Notes under the pieces: model-generated
What the model saw: the letters and a program-made list of their open reading frames with translations, nothing else
What the model was told of the DNA's origin: nothing
Database searches by the model: none
DNA from: Vibrio pacinii DSM 19139
GTDB lineage: Bacteria > Pseudomonadota > Gammaproteobacteria > Enterobacterales > Vibrionaceae
NCBI RefSeq assembly: GCF_000711795.1
Contig: NZ_JONH01000002.1
Location: forward strand, 124,001 to 188,000
Direction of reading: 5' to 3'
Length of the DNA stretch: 64,000 nucleotides
Shown: positions 55,059 to 63,715 of the stretch, one piece after another
How positions within the stretch are numbered: position 1 is the stretch's first letter
How the letters are laid out: every line of letters begins with the position of its first letter
Translations under genes and position numbers: made by a program

Positions 55059-58000
55059 ATGAAGCTTAAAGGTAAAAAAGTGACCATCCGTGTCGCCCTC
55101 GGGACATTATTTGTATTGGTCACCGCCACCACCATCGCTGTTGCCGTTTCGCTGCAATATTACTTTTATAAAAAGTCAGAGCTCGATAACACACTGCTCA
55201 AATACCACAACATTTCAAGTCACATAAAAACGCAGTTGCTACAACTGGATAAAACGGCTGTCGGTCTGATAGATAAAGCCGCTTTATCATTCGACATCTT
55301 TGATATCTCCATCAAAGATCAAGATCAGTTACTGAAATTATTTACAACCATATTGTCATACGACGACAATATCTACAGCACCTACCTTGCAGATGATCAA
55401 GAGAATCTATTTCAAGTCATCAACCTTAATGCCAAAGCCAGCCAAAGAAAAATTGCAAGTGAAACCGATGAGAATTGGCTTGTTGTCGACCACTACACTA
55501 CTAGCGAAGGTCGCAACAAGACCCTCTACTTCTACGATAATGCATTAAAACTAACACGCAGCATGACCGTTAAAAGCAATTTAATTCCCTCGCTACGTCC
55601 ATGGTTTCAAGACGCCCGTGTCGATACAGTGAACAAAACCGAACCTTACCTATTCAACCACCTAAATATTAGTGGGCAGACCTACTCAAAACGAATCCAA
55701 AACACTAATCTTGTTGTTGGTCTCGACTACACACTTCCTACCATTCAGTCTTACTTAAAACGTAACGATCAGGCCATTATGTCTGAAAAATCGTTCGAAG
55801 CTTACCTCTTCCTAGAGGATGGTCGCCTAGTCGCAACTAATCAAGACATCAAGATCGATCAAGACCTTCCTGTGACTCAATCATTGAATTTGACCGAGGC
55901 GCAAAAAACGCTTATCAACAGAACACCACCATTAACAGTTTCAAGCCAACTTGATTGGGAGCCGATCGATTTCGCGGTCTCCGGCCATCCGTACGGATAT
56001 GCGATCGACCTGATGAATTTAATTAGTTTAAAAACTGGCTTAAAGTTCAATTATATCAATGGTTTGGACTGGGAAAAGCTAGTGCAACAATTTGATCAAG
56101 GACACATCGACCTACTTCACTCTGTCGCCACTGGCAGTCATTCTGAACGACCCAATCCTAATCTCCTACTACCTATGTATTCTTTACCTTACGCGCTTGC
56201 TGTCACCAACAATGACACCAATATTGAAACGTTGCAGCAAACTCAAGCATTGAAAGTGGGTGTACTCGAAGGTTGGACTATTCTCAATCAGTTTAAACAA
56301 GCCTTACCACTAGCCCAATTCAATGAATACCCGACTTTGAGCGCAGCTCTAGAAGAACTTAATCAAGGAATTATCGATGCCGTGCTTGATAATGCTCTGG
56401 TTTTAGATAAGAAAATATCAACCCTCGCGATTAAAAATTCATCCGTGATGCCGATTTCAGCACAGATCCTCAATGATACTTTCAGTTTAAAAGTTAAACC
56501 TTTACACGCCGATCTGCTTCCGATCATTTCGCAGGCTTTAGACAGTATCACTGATGAAAAAGGCCAGCAGTACTTACGAAATAAGTGGATGAGAGAGCGT
56601 CCTATTTACACCCATATTCCTTACGAATCGCTGATCGAACTGAGTAAAGCGGCTCAGAATCACGGAACGATCCAAGAGATCACACTTAATGGTGAACACT
56701 TCTACTTATTCTTAGAAAAGCTTGCCACATCAGAACAACAAATCGTTGCAATTTTAATCAAAAAACAACAAATATTAGATTCCGTCAATCAACGTATTTA
56801 CTACTTTCTATCCTACTCTTTGATTATATTGTTTCTACTGCTACCAGTAGTATGGGTATTAGCGATTCCCGTAGTGCGACCAATTAAAGAAATAGAACGC
56901 CAATCAAAGCTGATTGCACAGCGTCGTTACCACCAGATCGAACTCATTCCTAGCCGTATAAAAGAGACTCACCAGCTTTCTGATTCCATGTGCTCTATGG
57001 CTACAGCACTCCATGCTTACGAGAAAGAACAACAGCTATTTGTCGACTCCTTTATTAAGTTGGTTGCCGATGCCATCGATGAAAAATCGCCTTATACTGG
57101 TAGCCACTGTATGCGTGTTCCTGATTTAGCCATGATGTTGATGGAAAAGGTACAAAATAGTGATAGCACTGAGTTCGATGGTTTTAGTTTTAAGACTCGT
57201 GCTGAATGGCGTGAGTTTGAAGTTGCCGCTTGGCTGCATGATTGCGGTAAGATCACCACACCCGAATATGTGGTCGACAAAGCGACCAAGCTTGAAACTA
57301 ACTACAACCGCATCCATGAAATTCGTACGCGTTTTGAGGTGCTGTGGCGCGATGAGAAAATCGCGGCGCTAGAAAGTCAGCTAAATGGCACAATAAGCGA
57401 TGAAGAAGCAGAAAAAACGTTATCCGAGCGCTTTAGCACACTTAGTCAACAATTTGAATTTATCGCTCAAGCCAATATCGGTGGTGAGTTTATGAGTGAT
57501 GAAAGCATCAAAAAAATCGTCACGATTGGCCAACAGACTTGGTATAAATATTTTGATGACAGCTTAGGCTTATCTTCGAATGAGCTCGAACGTTATCAAC
57601 GCCAACCACTATGCAAAAACAAGCTTGAAACTCTGCTCAGCGATAAGCTCTCTCACCTTATTAAACGCGAGAGAGACTATCAGCTTGCCCCTGATCTAGG
57701 AATTGATATGGAAATTCCAGAGCACATGTACAATCTAGGTGAAATCTATAACCTAACGATTCGCCGTGGCACACTAACGGTAGAAGAACGATTTAAGATC
57801 AATGAGCATATGATTAGCGGTATCAAAATGCTCAATAACATCCCATTCCCACCAGATCTTGAGCGGGTACCGCGTTACGCGACCACTCACCATGAAACCC
57901 TTAAGGGCACAGGTTACCCACGCAAACTATCAGCGCAGGATCTTTCGATACCCGAGCGCGTACTGGCAATTGCTGATGTATTTGAGGCTCTGACTGCATC

Positions 58001-58241
58001 TGATCGACCGTATAAACAACCTAAGACCATCAGTGCCGCGCTCGATATTTTGCATAATATGGTTAAAGACAATCATCTAGATAGCAGGCTGTTTAAGTTA
58101 TTCATCCAAGAAAAAGTCTATCTTATTTATGCCCAGCAATACCTAAAGCCAGCGCAGATTGATGAGATCAATATCGACAAATATTTAATATCGACCAACA
58201 ATTTATTTAGCAACGACAAGACAAATAGTAGCGCACAATAA
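55059..58241 (+). CDS. Membrane HD-GYP phosphodiesterase with periplasmic binding-protein domain
   Basis: A 1060-residue c-di-GMP phosphodiesterase. Helix near 12-32; a first periplasmic sensor region (about 35-260); a periplasmic solute-binding (SBP_bac_3) domain (about 265-525, WEPIDFAVSGHPYGYAIDLMNLISLKTGLKFNY); helix near 575-598; a HAMP-like segment; then HD-GYP. The HD motif H727-D728 is in AAWLHDCGKITTP; HHE and the GYP signature lie at 944-954 (HHETLKGTGYP). About 150 residues are inserted between the HD and GYP halves. The ATG at 55059 is preferred over an in-frame TTG at 55035. Confidence 0.92.
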   Translation: MKLKGKKVTIRVALGTLFVLVTATTIAVAVSLQYYFYKKSELDNTLLKYHNISSHIKTQLLQLDKTAVGLIDKAALSFDIFDISIKDQDQLLKLFTTILSYDDNIYSTYLADDQENLFQVINLNAKASQRKIASETDENWLVVDHYTTSEGRNKTLYFYDNALKLTRSMTVKSNLIPSLRPWFQDARVDTVNKTEPYLFNHLNISGQTYSKRIQNTNLVVGLDYTLPTIQSYLKRNDQAIMSEKSFEAYLFLEDGRLVATNQDIKIDQDLPVTQSLNLTEAQKTLINRTPPLTVSSQLDWEPIDFAVSGHPYGYAIDLMNLISLKTGLKFNYINGLDWEKLVQQFDQGHIDLLHSVATGSHSERPNPNLLLPMYSLPYALAVTNNDTNIETLQQTQALKVGVLEGWTILNQFKQALPLAQFNEYPTLSAALEELNQGIIDAVLDNALVLDKKISTLAIKNSSVMPISAQILNDTFSLKVKPLHADLLPIISQALDSITDEKGQQYLRNKWMRERPIYTHIPYESLIELSKAAQNHGTIQEITLNGEHFYLFLEKLATSEQQIVAILIKKQQILDSVNQRIYYFLSYSLIILFLLLPVVWVLAIPVVRPIKEIERQSKLIAQRRYHQIELIPSRIKETHQLSDSMCSMATALHAYEKEQQLFVDSFIKLVADAIDEKSPYTGSHCMRVPDLAMMLMEKVQNSDSTEFDGFSFKTRAEWREFEVAAWLHDCGKITTPEYVVDKATKLETNYNRIHEIRTRFEVLWRDEKIAALESQLNGTISDEEAEKTLSERFSTLSQQFEFIAQANIGGEFMSDESIKKIVTIGQQTWYKYFDDSLGLSSNELERYQRQPLCKNKLETLLSDKLSHLIKRERDYQLAPDLGIDMEIPEHMYNLGEIYNLTIRRGTLTVEERFKINEHMISGIKMLNNIPFPPDLERVPRYATTHHETLKGTGYPRKLSAQDLSIPERVLAIADVFEALTASDRPYKQPKTISAALDILHNMVKDNHLDSRLFKLFIQEKVYLIYAQQYLKPAQIDEINIDKYLISTNNLFSNDKTNSSAQ

Positions 58242-58298
58242 GCGCAGAGCATGGTAACGAAAACTTACCGATAGGATAAACCTAGCAATCCAGAATGT

Positions 58299-59336
58299 TT
58301 ATTCATCACTCTCGTCCCCTTTAAGAATAGCTGGGCATACCTGGTCACACTGAAACTGTTGAATAACGATCTCAACGCGTCGACGACTATGATGGTATGC
58401 TCCTAGTGTATGGTTAGAAAATACTGGCAGTTGTTCACCTCTCCCTTCAGTAGTGATCCATGCATTGGGCAGCCCTTTATCTACCAATGCTTGTCTCACC
58501 GATTCGGCACGCCGCTCCGACAAACGCTGGTTGTAACGAGTGGAACCCACTTCATCCGTATAGCCGACGATCCTAATCTTAGCCTGCTCACCCTGTTTTA
58601 ACCCACTAACCAGTTGGTTAAGAGCCTGATGATGAGCGAAGGATAGGTTGACATGGTCAAACTCAAAAGGGGGTAGCAGCCATTTAACATCACGAATCAT
58701 CTCAGCTAATGTAGCCTTCTCCACCTTCGCCGGAGAAAGCGGCTCTGGTGGAGGTGTAGTTGTACTCTCCACATTCAAGGAGGTGAGGTGCTCCGTCGGA
58801 GATGCAGAGTCAGGCCGACCAAAATAATAATGAACACCAAGTATCCCTTGGTGCACATCAAACGTATCGCCTACACCAGGAGTCAGACGATAACCAAGGT
58901 GAGCAGCGAGATCATCGGTAAAAGCGTAACTCACGCCCGTTTCAAGAAGTGGAGACACACCCTGTTCAGCCCCGTGCCACGAAGTAGAAGTCCAATAAGT
59001 CACACCCAGACGACCGTAATAACCAAACCTAGATTGCGTTCGATGATAAGTGGCGCTCACACTATACAAGTCAGCTTCTAACTCTTCCATCTCTGGATCC
59101 TGCGTTGCAAAAAAAGTATAGCCTACTCCCACACTCAGTGAATCACTTATGGCTTTACCTAGTCCTAGCCCTAAAAATGGACGAGACACGAACTCATACA
59201 CCTTATTGCTCTGAACAGCTAACACTCCCAGTTCCATTTCCCCAAACCACTCTGAGGCAAAGGTAACCATAGGCAACGCACTCAAACAGACCACAACCCA
59301 CACATTACAGCCCATCATCGGTCTCTCTTTATTCAT
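58299..59336 (-). CDS. OmpA-family protein at the end of the pilus operon
   Basis: A 345-residue outer-membrane protein: signal peptide near residues 1-28 (VVVCLSALPMVTFAS), an N-terminal OmpA-type beta barrel (about 30-200, with SVGVGYTFFATQDPE and AFTDDLAAHLGYRLTPGVGD), then a C-terminal OmpA peptidoglycan-binding domain (about 225-335; IVGYTDEVGSTRYNQRLSERRAESVRQALVDKGL). Its ATG at 59336 overlaps the usher stop by 8 nt, so translation is coupled. OmpA-like anchors are unusual in chaperone-usher operons and may link the pilus to peptidoglycan; that is inference. Confidence 0.9.
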   Translation of the reverse strand: MNKERPMMGCNVWVVVCLSALPMVTFASEWFGEMELGVLAVQSNKVYEFVSRPFLGLGLGKAISDSLSVGVGYTFFATQDPEMEELEADLYSVSATYHRTQSRFGYYGRLGVTYWTSTSWHGAEQGVSPLLETGVSYAFTDDLAAHLGYRLTPGVGDTFDVHQGILGVHYYFGRPDSASPTEHLTSLNVESTTTPPPEPLSPAKVEKATLAEMIRDVKWLLPPFEFDHVNLSFAHHQALNQLVSGLKQGEQAKIRIVGYTDEVGSTRYNQRLSERRAESVRQALVDKGLPNAWITTEGRGEQLPVFSNHTLGAYHHSRRRVEIVIQQFQCDQVCPAILKGDESDE

Positions 59337-61677
59337 GACATATCACCGAGGTTTCATAACTAGATGCATCTTGATTTTGAGCAAAATCTGGCGCATCAAT
59401 TCGGCAATGCGCTTGGGACCCCATCTTAATTAAAAGAGGGAACGTAATAGCGTCATCCTCAAGTAAAACAAGTCCCTGACCAATAACGGTAGTAATGTAT
59501 TCCCCCTCAAGAGTACTAACTAAAGCCCCCAGTTTCGGTCTCTCTCCTTTTTCCGTCTGGACCGACAAGACGACCGAATGGTGATGTGAGGCTTCAAACT
59601 GATGAAAGCCCACCGAGCCATAGGAAAGCTGAACATTTTTTTTGATAGAGTTTAATTTAACGTTATCTGGAATAGAGCTGGGCACTACCTGAATCACAGT
59701 ATCCTGATAAGCAGGAATACGGTTTATTACTGCTAGGCCGGACTCATTCGTTACCTGTTGCGCCCCTCCCCCAGATAAAACAATATCTTTAGTATCGTCG
59801 ATAGACACCACGGCAAAGGTTTCCCCAATAGGTGCTGAAGAAGCAATCAACTCCTTTTTGGCCAACACGACACCACCATTCAAACTGACATGGGAGGAAT
59901 AAGTATGATTATCCGAAACACTCCCCCCAACAGAAACACTACCCAATCCTTTTTGAGTGCTGTAAGAAGTGGCGACATTATCGCTGTCACCGCTTCGACT
60001 GTAGTCTAGCGACCATTGACCGTCGTCAAGCTGATTGCGATAAGATAGCCTATTATACCACTGGCTTGCGGTATAATTCGTGTTCCAAGAAGCCGTTTCT
60101 CTTGGGCCTAAAGGCACCTGAACGGTGACATAAACAGATTCGTCCTTCTCTCCCTCTTCGCTATGGCGTGATTGCAGATTAACCGACAAGTTCGCTATAT
60201 TGAACGACTTACTGTAACTTAGTCCGTAGGTGGTGATGGCATCATCATTGTATTGAACGCTTTTGTTGTGATACATAGAAATACTGCCGTAATTATTCAG
60301 GCTCAAAGACGCGGACAAGGAGTAAGAGTAATCGGGCTTGTTATCGCTTTCTGTTGCATCACCGACATCACTTTCGCTGCGGTAATTTGGCGAGAACTTA
60401 TTAAGCACTACACCTACCGAGCCTCGCTTATCCCACCAGTTGGTATTGACACTGGTCTCTAAACTCCAGCCTAATCCGTTGAATTCATTATTCGAATATT
60501 TTTGTTTTATAAAACCACTCCAAAGATCGCCTGAATAATGGAACGTCCCGGCATACCCTAAGTACTGCTGATGGCCCAACCAGAGTGCGGAATAATCAAA
60601 CCCCATGCCATTTATAAAAGGCCCTCGATATTCAGCCAACACTAAGGGAGATCCCCCCCCTTCCTCCTCGCTTTCATAAGCGCCCAATGCAATGCTAAAA
60701 CTAGCCGCCTGTGTGCTCGGCTTTCCTTCGGCGATGGTGGGCACCTCAAACGTGTCAACTTCCCCAAGACTGTTTTTGATCGACACGGACAACGGCCGCC
60801 CCGAGGTTATCCCAGAGACCTGTTCAATGCGGAACGAACCAGGTGGCACCATGGTAGTGTATATCACCCGATTGGCTTGCGAAATTTCCACCACAGATTG
60901 CTCTGTGACGGTGCCTTCGACAGGAATGAGCAATTGCTGAGATGGCAAGGAATAGTTGGTAGATGACCATTGCATACCAGTAAACCCCACACCACCAAAG
61001 CTATCACTTTTGGCTTGAAGCTGGCCGACTTGAAACAACGTACTTTTGTCGAATACCTCGGTCGCCAAATAAAACTCCTGATGGCTCAGCGACCACTCAT
61101 TACGATAAAAGTTAACGTATTCACGACTTCTAAAAACCCAGTTATAGGCATTAAATCCCAGCTCTAAGTCTCCATTCAACGAAGGAATACGCTCTGTTTG
61201 CGACTGAAAAACACTGCCATAGATTCGATAGTTCATCAGCCCTGCCACCCCTCCAGTGTCATAGGGTAGAGGGGCGTCTGAGGTATCAATGTATTCATTG
61301 GGCAATGTTAGGTGCACAGCATTTTCGTCTGGCAGATAACGCACCTCCAACAATAAGGGTGGTGCGCAGCTATCCCCAAAATAAGTGGATTTTAGAGTCA
61401 GTGCTTTCGCTAAGGCTTGGTCAAAACACAAGGTGCCATCAGATTGAAAAAACAGAGCGCTTTTTTTCTTTATTGAACTATTAATTACCACTTCAACGGC
61501 GTTGTCCCCAGGATAAAACTTTTTATCGGTAGCAAAAAAGTCTGCCACATCTGAAGAAATACCGCGACTCTCCAACAAAGCCTTATCAAAGACTACAAAG
61601 CCTTTCCCCTCTTTGGCATATACTAGCGAAAAAGCCCATCCCCATATAAATATCCCTCCAATGATGATCCATTTCAT
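59329..61677 (-). CDS. Outer-membrane usher of an alternate (CS1-type) chaperone-usher pilus
   Basis: Outer-membrane channel that accepts chaperone-subunit complexes and assembles the pilus. The 782-residue protein has a signal peptide (MKWIIIGGIFIWGWAFSLVYA), an N-terminal periplasmic domain, a large beta barrel in the middle (repeated aromatic strands such as SNEFNGLGWSLETSVNTNWWDKRGSVGVVLNKFSPNYRS) and C-terminal plug/E-set-like domains (VSIDDTKDIVLSGGGAQQVTNESGLAVINRIPAY). It is shorter than FimD-type ushers (about 830-870) and resembles the TcfC/CooC/YhcD branch. Cotranscribed with pilin and chaperone genes upstream. Confidence 0.85.
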   Translation of the reverse strand: MKWIIIGGIFIWGWAFSLVYAKEGKGFVVFDKALLESRGISSDVADFFATDKKFYPGDNAVEVVINSSIKKKSALFFQSDGTLCFDQALAKALTLKSTYFGDSCAPPLLLEVRYLPDENAVHLTLPNEYIDTSDAPLPYDTGGVAGLMNYRIYGSVFQSQTERIPSLNGDLELGFNAYNWVFRSREYVNFYRNEWSLSHQEFYLATEVFDKSTLFQVGQLQAKSDSFGGVGFTGMQWSSTNYSLPSQQLLIPVEGTVTEQSVVEISQANRVIYTTMVPPGSFRIEQVSGITSGRPLSVSIKNSLGEVDTFEVPTIAEGKPSTQAASFSIALGAYESEEEGGGSPLVLAEYRGPFINGMGFDYSALWLGHQQYLGYAGTFHYSGDLWSGFIKQKYSNNEFNGLGWSLETSVNTNWWDKRGSVGVVLNKFSPNYRSESDVGDATESDNKPDYSYSLSASLSLNNYGSISMYHNKSVQYNDDAITTYGLSYSKSFNIANLSVNLQSRHSEEGEKDESVYVTVQVPLGPRETASWNTNYTASQWYNRLSYRNQLDDGQWSLDYSRSGDSDNVATSYSTQKGLGSVSVGGSVSDNHTYSSHVSLNGGVVLAKKELIASSAPIGETFAVVSIDDTKDIVLSGGGAQQVTNESGLAVINRIPAYQDTVIQVVPSSIPDNVKLNSIKKNVQLSYGSVGFHQFEASHHHSVVLSVQTEKGERPKLGALVSTLEGEYITTVIGQGLVLLEDDAITFPLLIKMGSQAHCRIDAPDFAQNQDASSYETSVICHE

Positions 61678-61686
61678 CTTATCTCA

Positions 61687-62379
61687 CTACTGCCCCCAAA
61701 ATGTGACATCTTTGAGTTTGTACCCATAACGACTCAATGGAGAGAGCACTAACCCTTGCGACTCTGCACCAATGGGAATGTCAGGCAAAGTCACGCGCTC
61801 TCCGGGACGAAGGTAAGGCTGCCCAAAGCCAACGGTTTTACCCGTTTTTACCAGCGTAACTTGTGGTATGAGTCTAACCACTTGGCGAGAAGGGTTATGC
61901 AGAATCAGCGTATCGGATTTTCTGGTCAGAGTTAAAGCCTCCCAAGGAGTGCCACTAGGTACCCAGTTATCGGGTGTAATAAGAAACCCTATTTCCTGAC
62001 GAACGGGAATACTGATGTTGTTTGCTCGTGGCTGGCCGACCCCTTCAAATCCCACTTTCAACAGGTACTCTCGGTCGATAGGATCGCCTGGGCGCAAAGT
62101 AAAGGTGACGTATTGCGTACTGTCAGCATTGACTCGGGTTACAGGTGGGTTAATCAACACCCTATCGGCGAAGGCTTCATCCCCCGGCAAGTCTTCTAAA
62201 GTCGTCAAAAGAAGCATCGGAGTCTGTCCCGTATTTGCCACATTGAAGGTGACATCCTGTTTACCCGCCTCTAAAATGACGGTGTTGGTTTGTAGCTTAA
62301 AACTGGTCGCTAACACAGGAAAAGCCAAAAGGGTGGCCAAAAGAAAAGGCAATATTGCCTTAGGTTTAAACCTCAACAT
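61687..62379 (-). CDS. Periplasmic pilus chaperone
   Basis: A 230-residue periplasmic chaperone that donates a strand to pilin subunits. Signal peptide MLRFKPKAILPFLLATLLAFPVLA, then an Ig-like domain (VILEAGKQDVTFNVANTGQTPMLLLTTLEDL), a hydrophobic G1-like edge strand (IGFLITPDNW) and a second domain. It lacks the classical PapD Arg-Lys pocket spacing, which fits the alternate CooB/YhcA-like group. Starts 10 nt upstream of the usher and 67 nt after the neighbouring pilin gene, with a hairpin in the gap. Confidence 0.85.
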   Translation of the reverse strand: MLRFKPKAILPFLLATLLAFPVLATSFKLQTNTVILEAGKQDVTFNVANTGQTPMLLLTTLEDLPGDEAFADRVLINPPVTRVNADSTQYVTFTLRPGDPIDREYLLKVGFEGVGQPRANNISIPVRQEIGFLITPDNWVPSGTPWEALTLTRKSDTLILHNPSRQVVRLIPQVTLVKTGKTVGFGQPYLRPGERVTLPDIPIGAESQGLVLSPLSRYGYKLKDVTFWGQ

Positions 62380-62396
62380 TAAAGAAACCTCTCATC

Positions 62397-62423
62397 AAAC
62401 AGGAAGATTAACTCCTCCTGTTT
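62397..62423 (-). promoter_or_regulatory. Hairpin between pilin and chaperone genes
   Basis: On the minus-strand message AAACAGGAGGA and UCUUCCUGUUU pair over 11 positions (one G-U) around a 5-nt loop, with no U-tract. It probably stabilises or limits the message so that pilin exceeds chaperone and usher. Confidence 0.55.
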
Positions 62424-62445
62424 GTTGTACATCAATACTTTAGTG

Positions 62446-63069
62446 TTAAATACTAAAGGCAAAGTTCATGGTAGCTGAACCATCTAGTTCAACGTTACTC
62501 ACAATTGGCCCGAAATCAGAGCTTCTACTCAAGTAAGGAGTAATTTCCACATCTGCCTGAAAATTTCTGCCACTCTTTAGCTTATTGCTCCCTTCTGCCC
62601 AGCCAGTCACATAGGTAGAACTATTGGTTAGAACCACGCTTTCAACAGCATTGAAACTGCTAGTTTCAGACTGCATCAATTTAGACAGATCCCCATCAAC
62701 AGAGGCGTTTATAACTCTACCTGTGTAATAACCTATATTCCCTTGGTCTCCGTTTTTACCAAGACCAAACCTGGTTGTTGATGACGAAGTCACAGAATCG
62801 CTGCGATTGTCCACCGTTTTGAATGTCAAATAAGTGGTCGCATCACAGTTAATCGTGTAGGTTTGCTTTACGGTTCCCAGTTTTTTATCTTCCCTTCCAA
62901 CCTGAGAAGAAGAAATCTCTCCAAAGTTGTATACACCTGCCTCGCTGGCAGTCACGGTACATGAAGGGGCCCTCACTGTCCCAGAAACCGTCAGTTCTGA
63001 ATTCGGTGCGGGAGCGGCCATGGCAGAGCCTGCAATAATGAGTAAGCTTGGAAAAAAAAGCATTTTCAT
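62446..63069 (-). CDS. DUF1120-type pilin subunit 1
   Basis: A 207-residue exported subunit: signal peptide MKMLFFPSLLIIAGSAMA, then ELTVSGTVRAPSCTV, a donor-strand-like N-terminal segment, and an Ig-like domain with two Cys (APSCTV, INCDATTYLTF) likely forming a disulfide, VDNRSDSVTSS, and the C-terminal strand MNFAFSI. The pattern TVxGTV..P.CTV, VDNR and FGLG fits DUF1120/alternate-chaperone-usher pilins. AAAGGAG precedes the ATG at 63069. Paralogous to the next two genes upstream, and likely the major subunit because it abuts the chaperone. Confidence 0.82.
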   Translation of the reverse strand: MKMLFFPSLLIIAGSAMAAPAPNSELTVSGTVRAPSCTVTASEAGVYNFGEISSSQVGREDKKLGTVKQTYTINCDATTYLTFKTVDNRSDSVTSSSTTRFGLGKNGDQGNIGYYTGRVINASVDGDLSKLMQSETSSFNAVESVVLTNSSTYVTGWAEGSNKLKSGRNFQADVEITPYLSRSSDFGPIVSNVELDGSATMNFAFSI

Positions 63070-63101
63070 AAGTTTCAACTCCTTTGTTTTATTCAACATA
63101 T

Positions 63102-63704
63102 TCAGATACCAAAACGAAAGTTCATCGTAAATGACCCATTTAGATCAATATTTTCCGCCGCGGCTTCAAGCCTCGCAAAGCTAGGGTGTACCGACAGGTC
63201 TGCTGTAAAAGTTTTCCCCACGCTCAAGGTGTTACTCGTGTCAGACCAACCAATAAAAGCGTTAGGTCTCGTATCTAACCACTGCTCTTGTGACGGAGTA
63301 AACGACCCAGAAGAATCAGTGTCAAAGGCTAATTTTTTATCAACGCCATCGACCATTGCGTTGTCAATCTTGACTTGGTAAGTACCGATTTTTTCCTCAT
63401 TGTGCGTACCGAAACCAAATGAGGTGTTAGAGCTAGCAGTTGCAGTTCCAGCACGGTTGTCCACTGCGCTGAACAACATATACGTCTCTGCACTACAATT
63501 GATAGTCAGAGCCTTGGTAACCACGTCAGCTTGAAGTGTTGACAACGAAATTTGGCCAAGATCAAACCTTTGACCATCCTCAGCAGCTACCGTGCACGAT
63601 GGAACCGAAACGATACCCTTGACTATAATCTCAGCGGTCGGCGTACTAGCCAGAGTAACTGAGGTCAGGAGCATGGAAGGAAGAGTAATAAATAGAGTTT
63701 TCAT
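63102..63704 (-). CDS. DUF1120-type pilin subunit 2
   Basis: A 200-residue paralogue of the neighbouring pilin: signal peptide MKTLFITLPSMLLTSVTLA, then AEIIVKGIVSVPSCTVAAEDGQRFDLGQI, INCSAETYMLFSAVDNRAGTATASS, FGFGTHNEEKIGTYQVKI and the ending GSFTMNFRFGI. Two Cys in equivalent positions. GTGAGGTAATTA precedes the ATG. It lies between two other pilin-like genes, 32 nt upstream of subunit 1 and 11 nt downstream of the partial third gene, and could be a second or tip-type subunit. Confidence 0.82.
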   Translation of the reverse strand: MKTLFITLPSMLLTSVTLASTPTAEIIVKGIVSVPSCTVAAEDGQRFDLGQISLSTLQADVVTKALTINCSAETYMLFSAVDNRAGTATASSNTSFGFGTHNEEKIGTYQVKIDNAMVDGVDKKLAFDTDSSGSFTPSQEQWLDTRPNAFIGWSDTSNTLSVGKTFTADLSVHPSFARLEAAAENIDLNGSFTMNFRFGI

Positions 63705-63715
63705 TAATTACCTCA

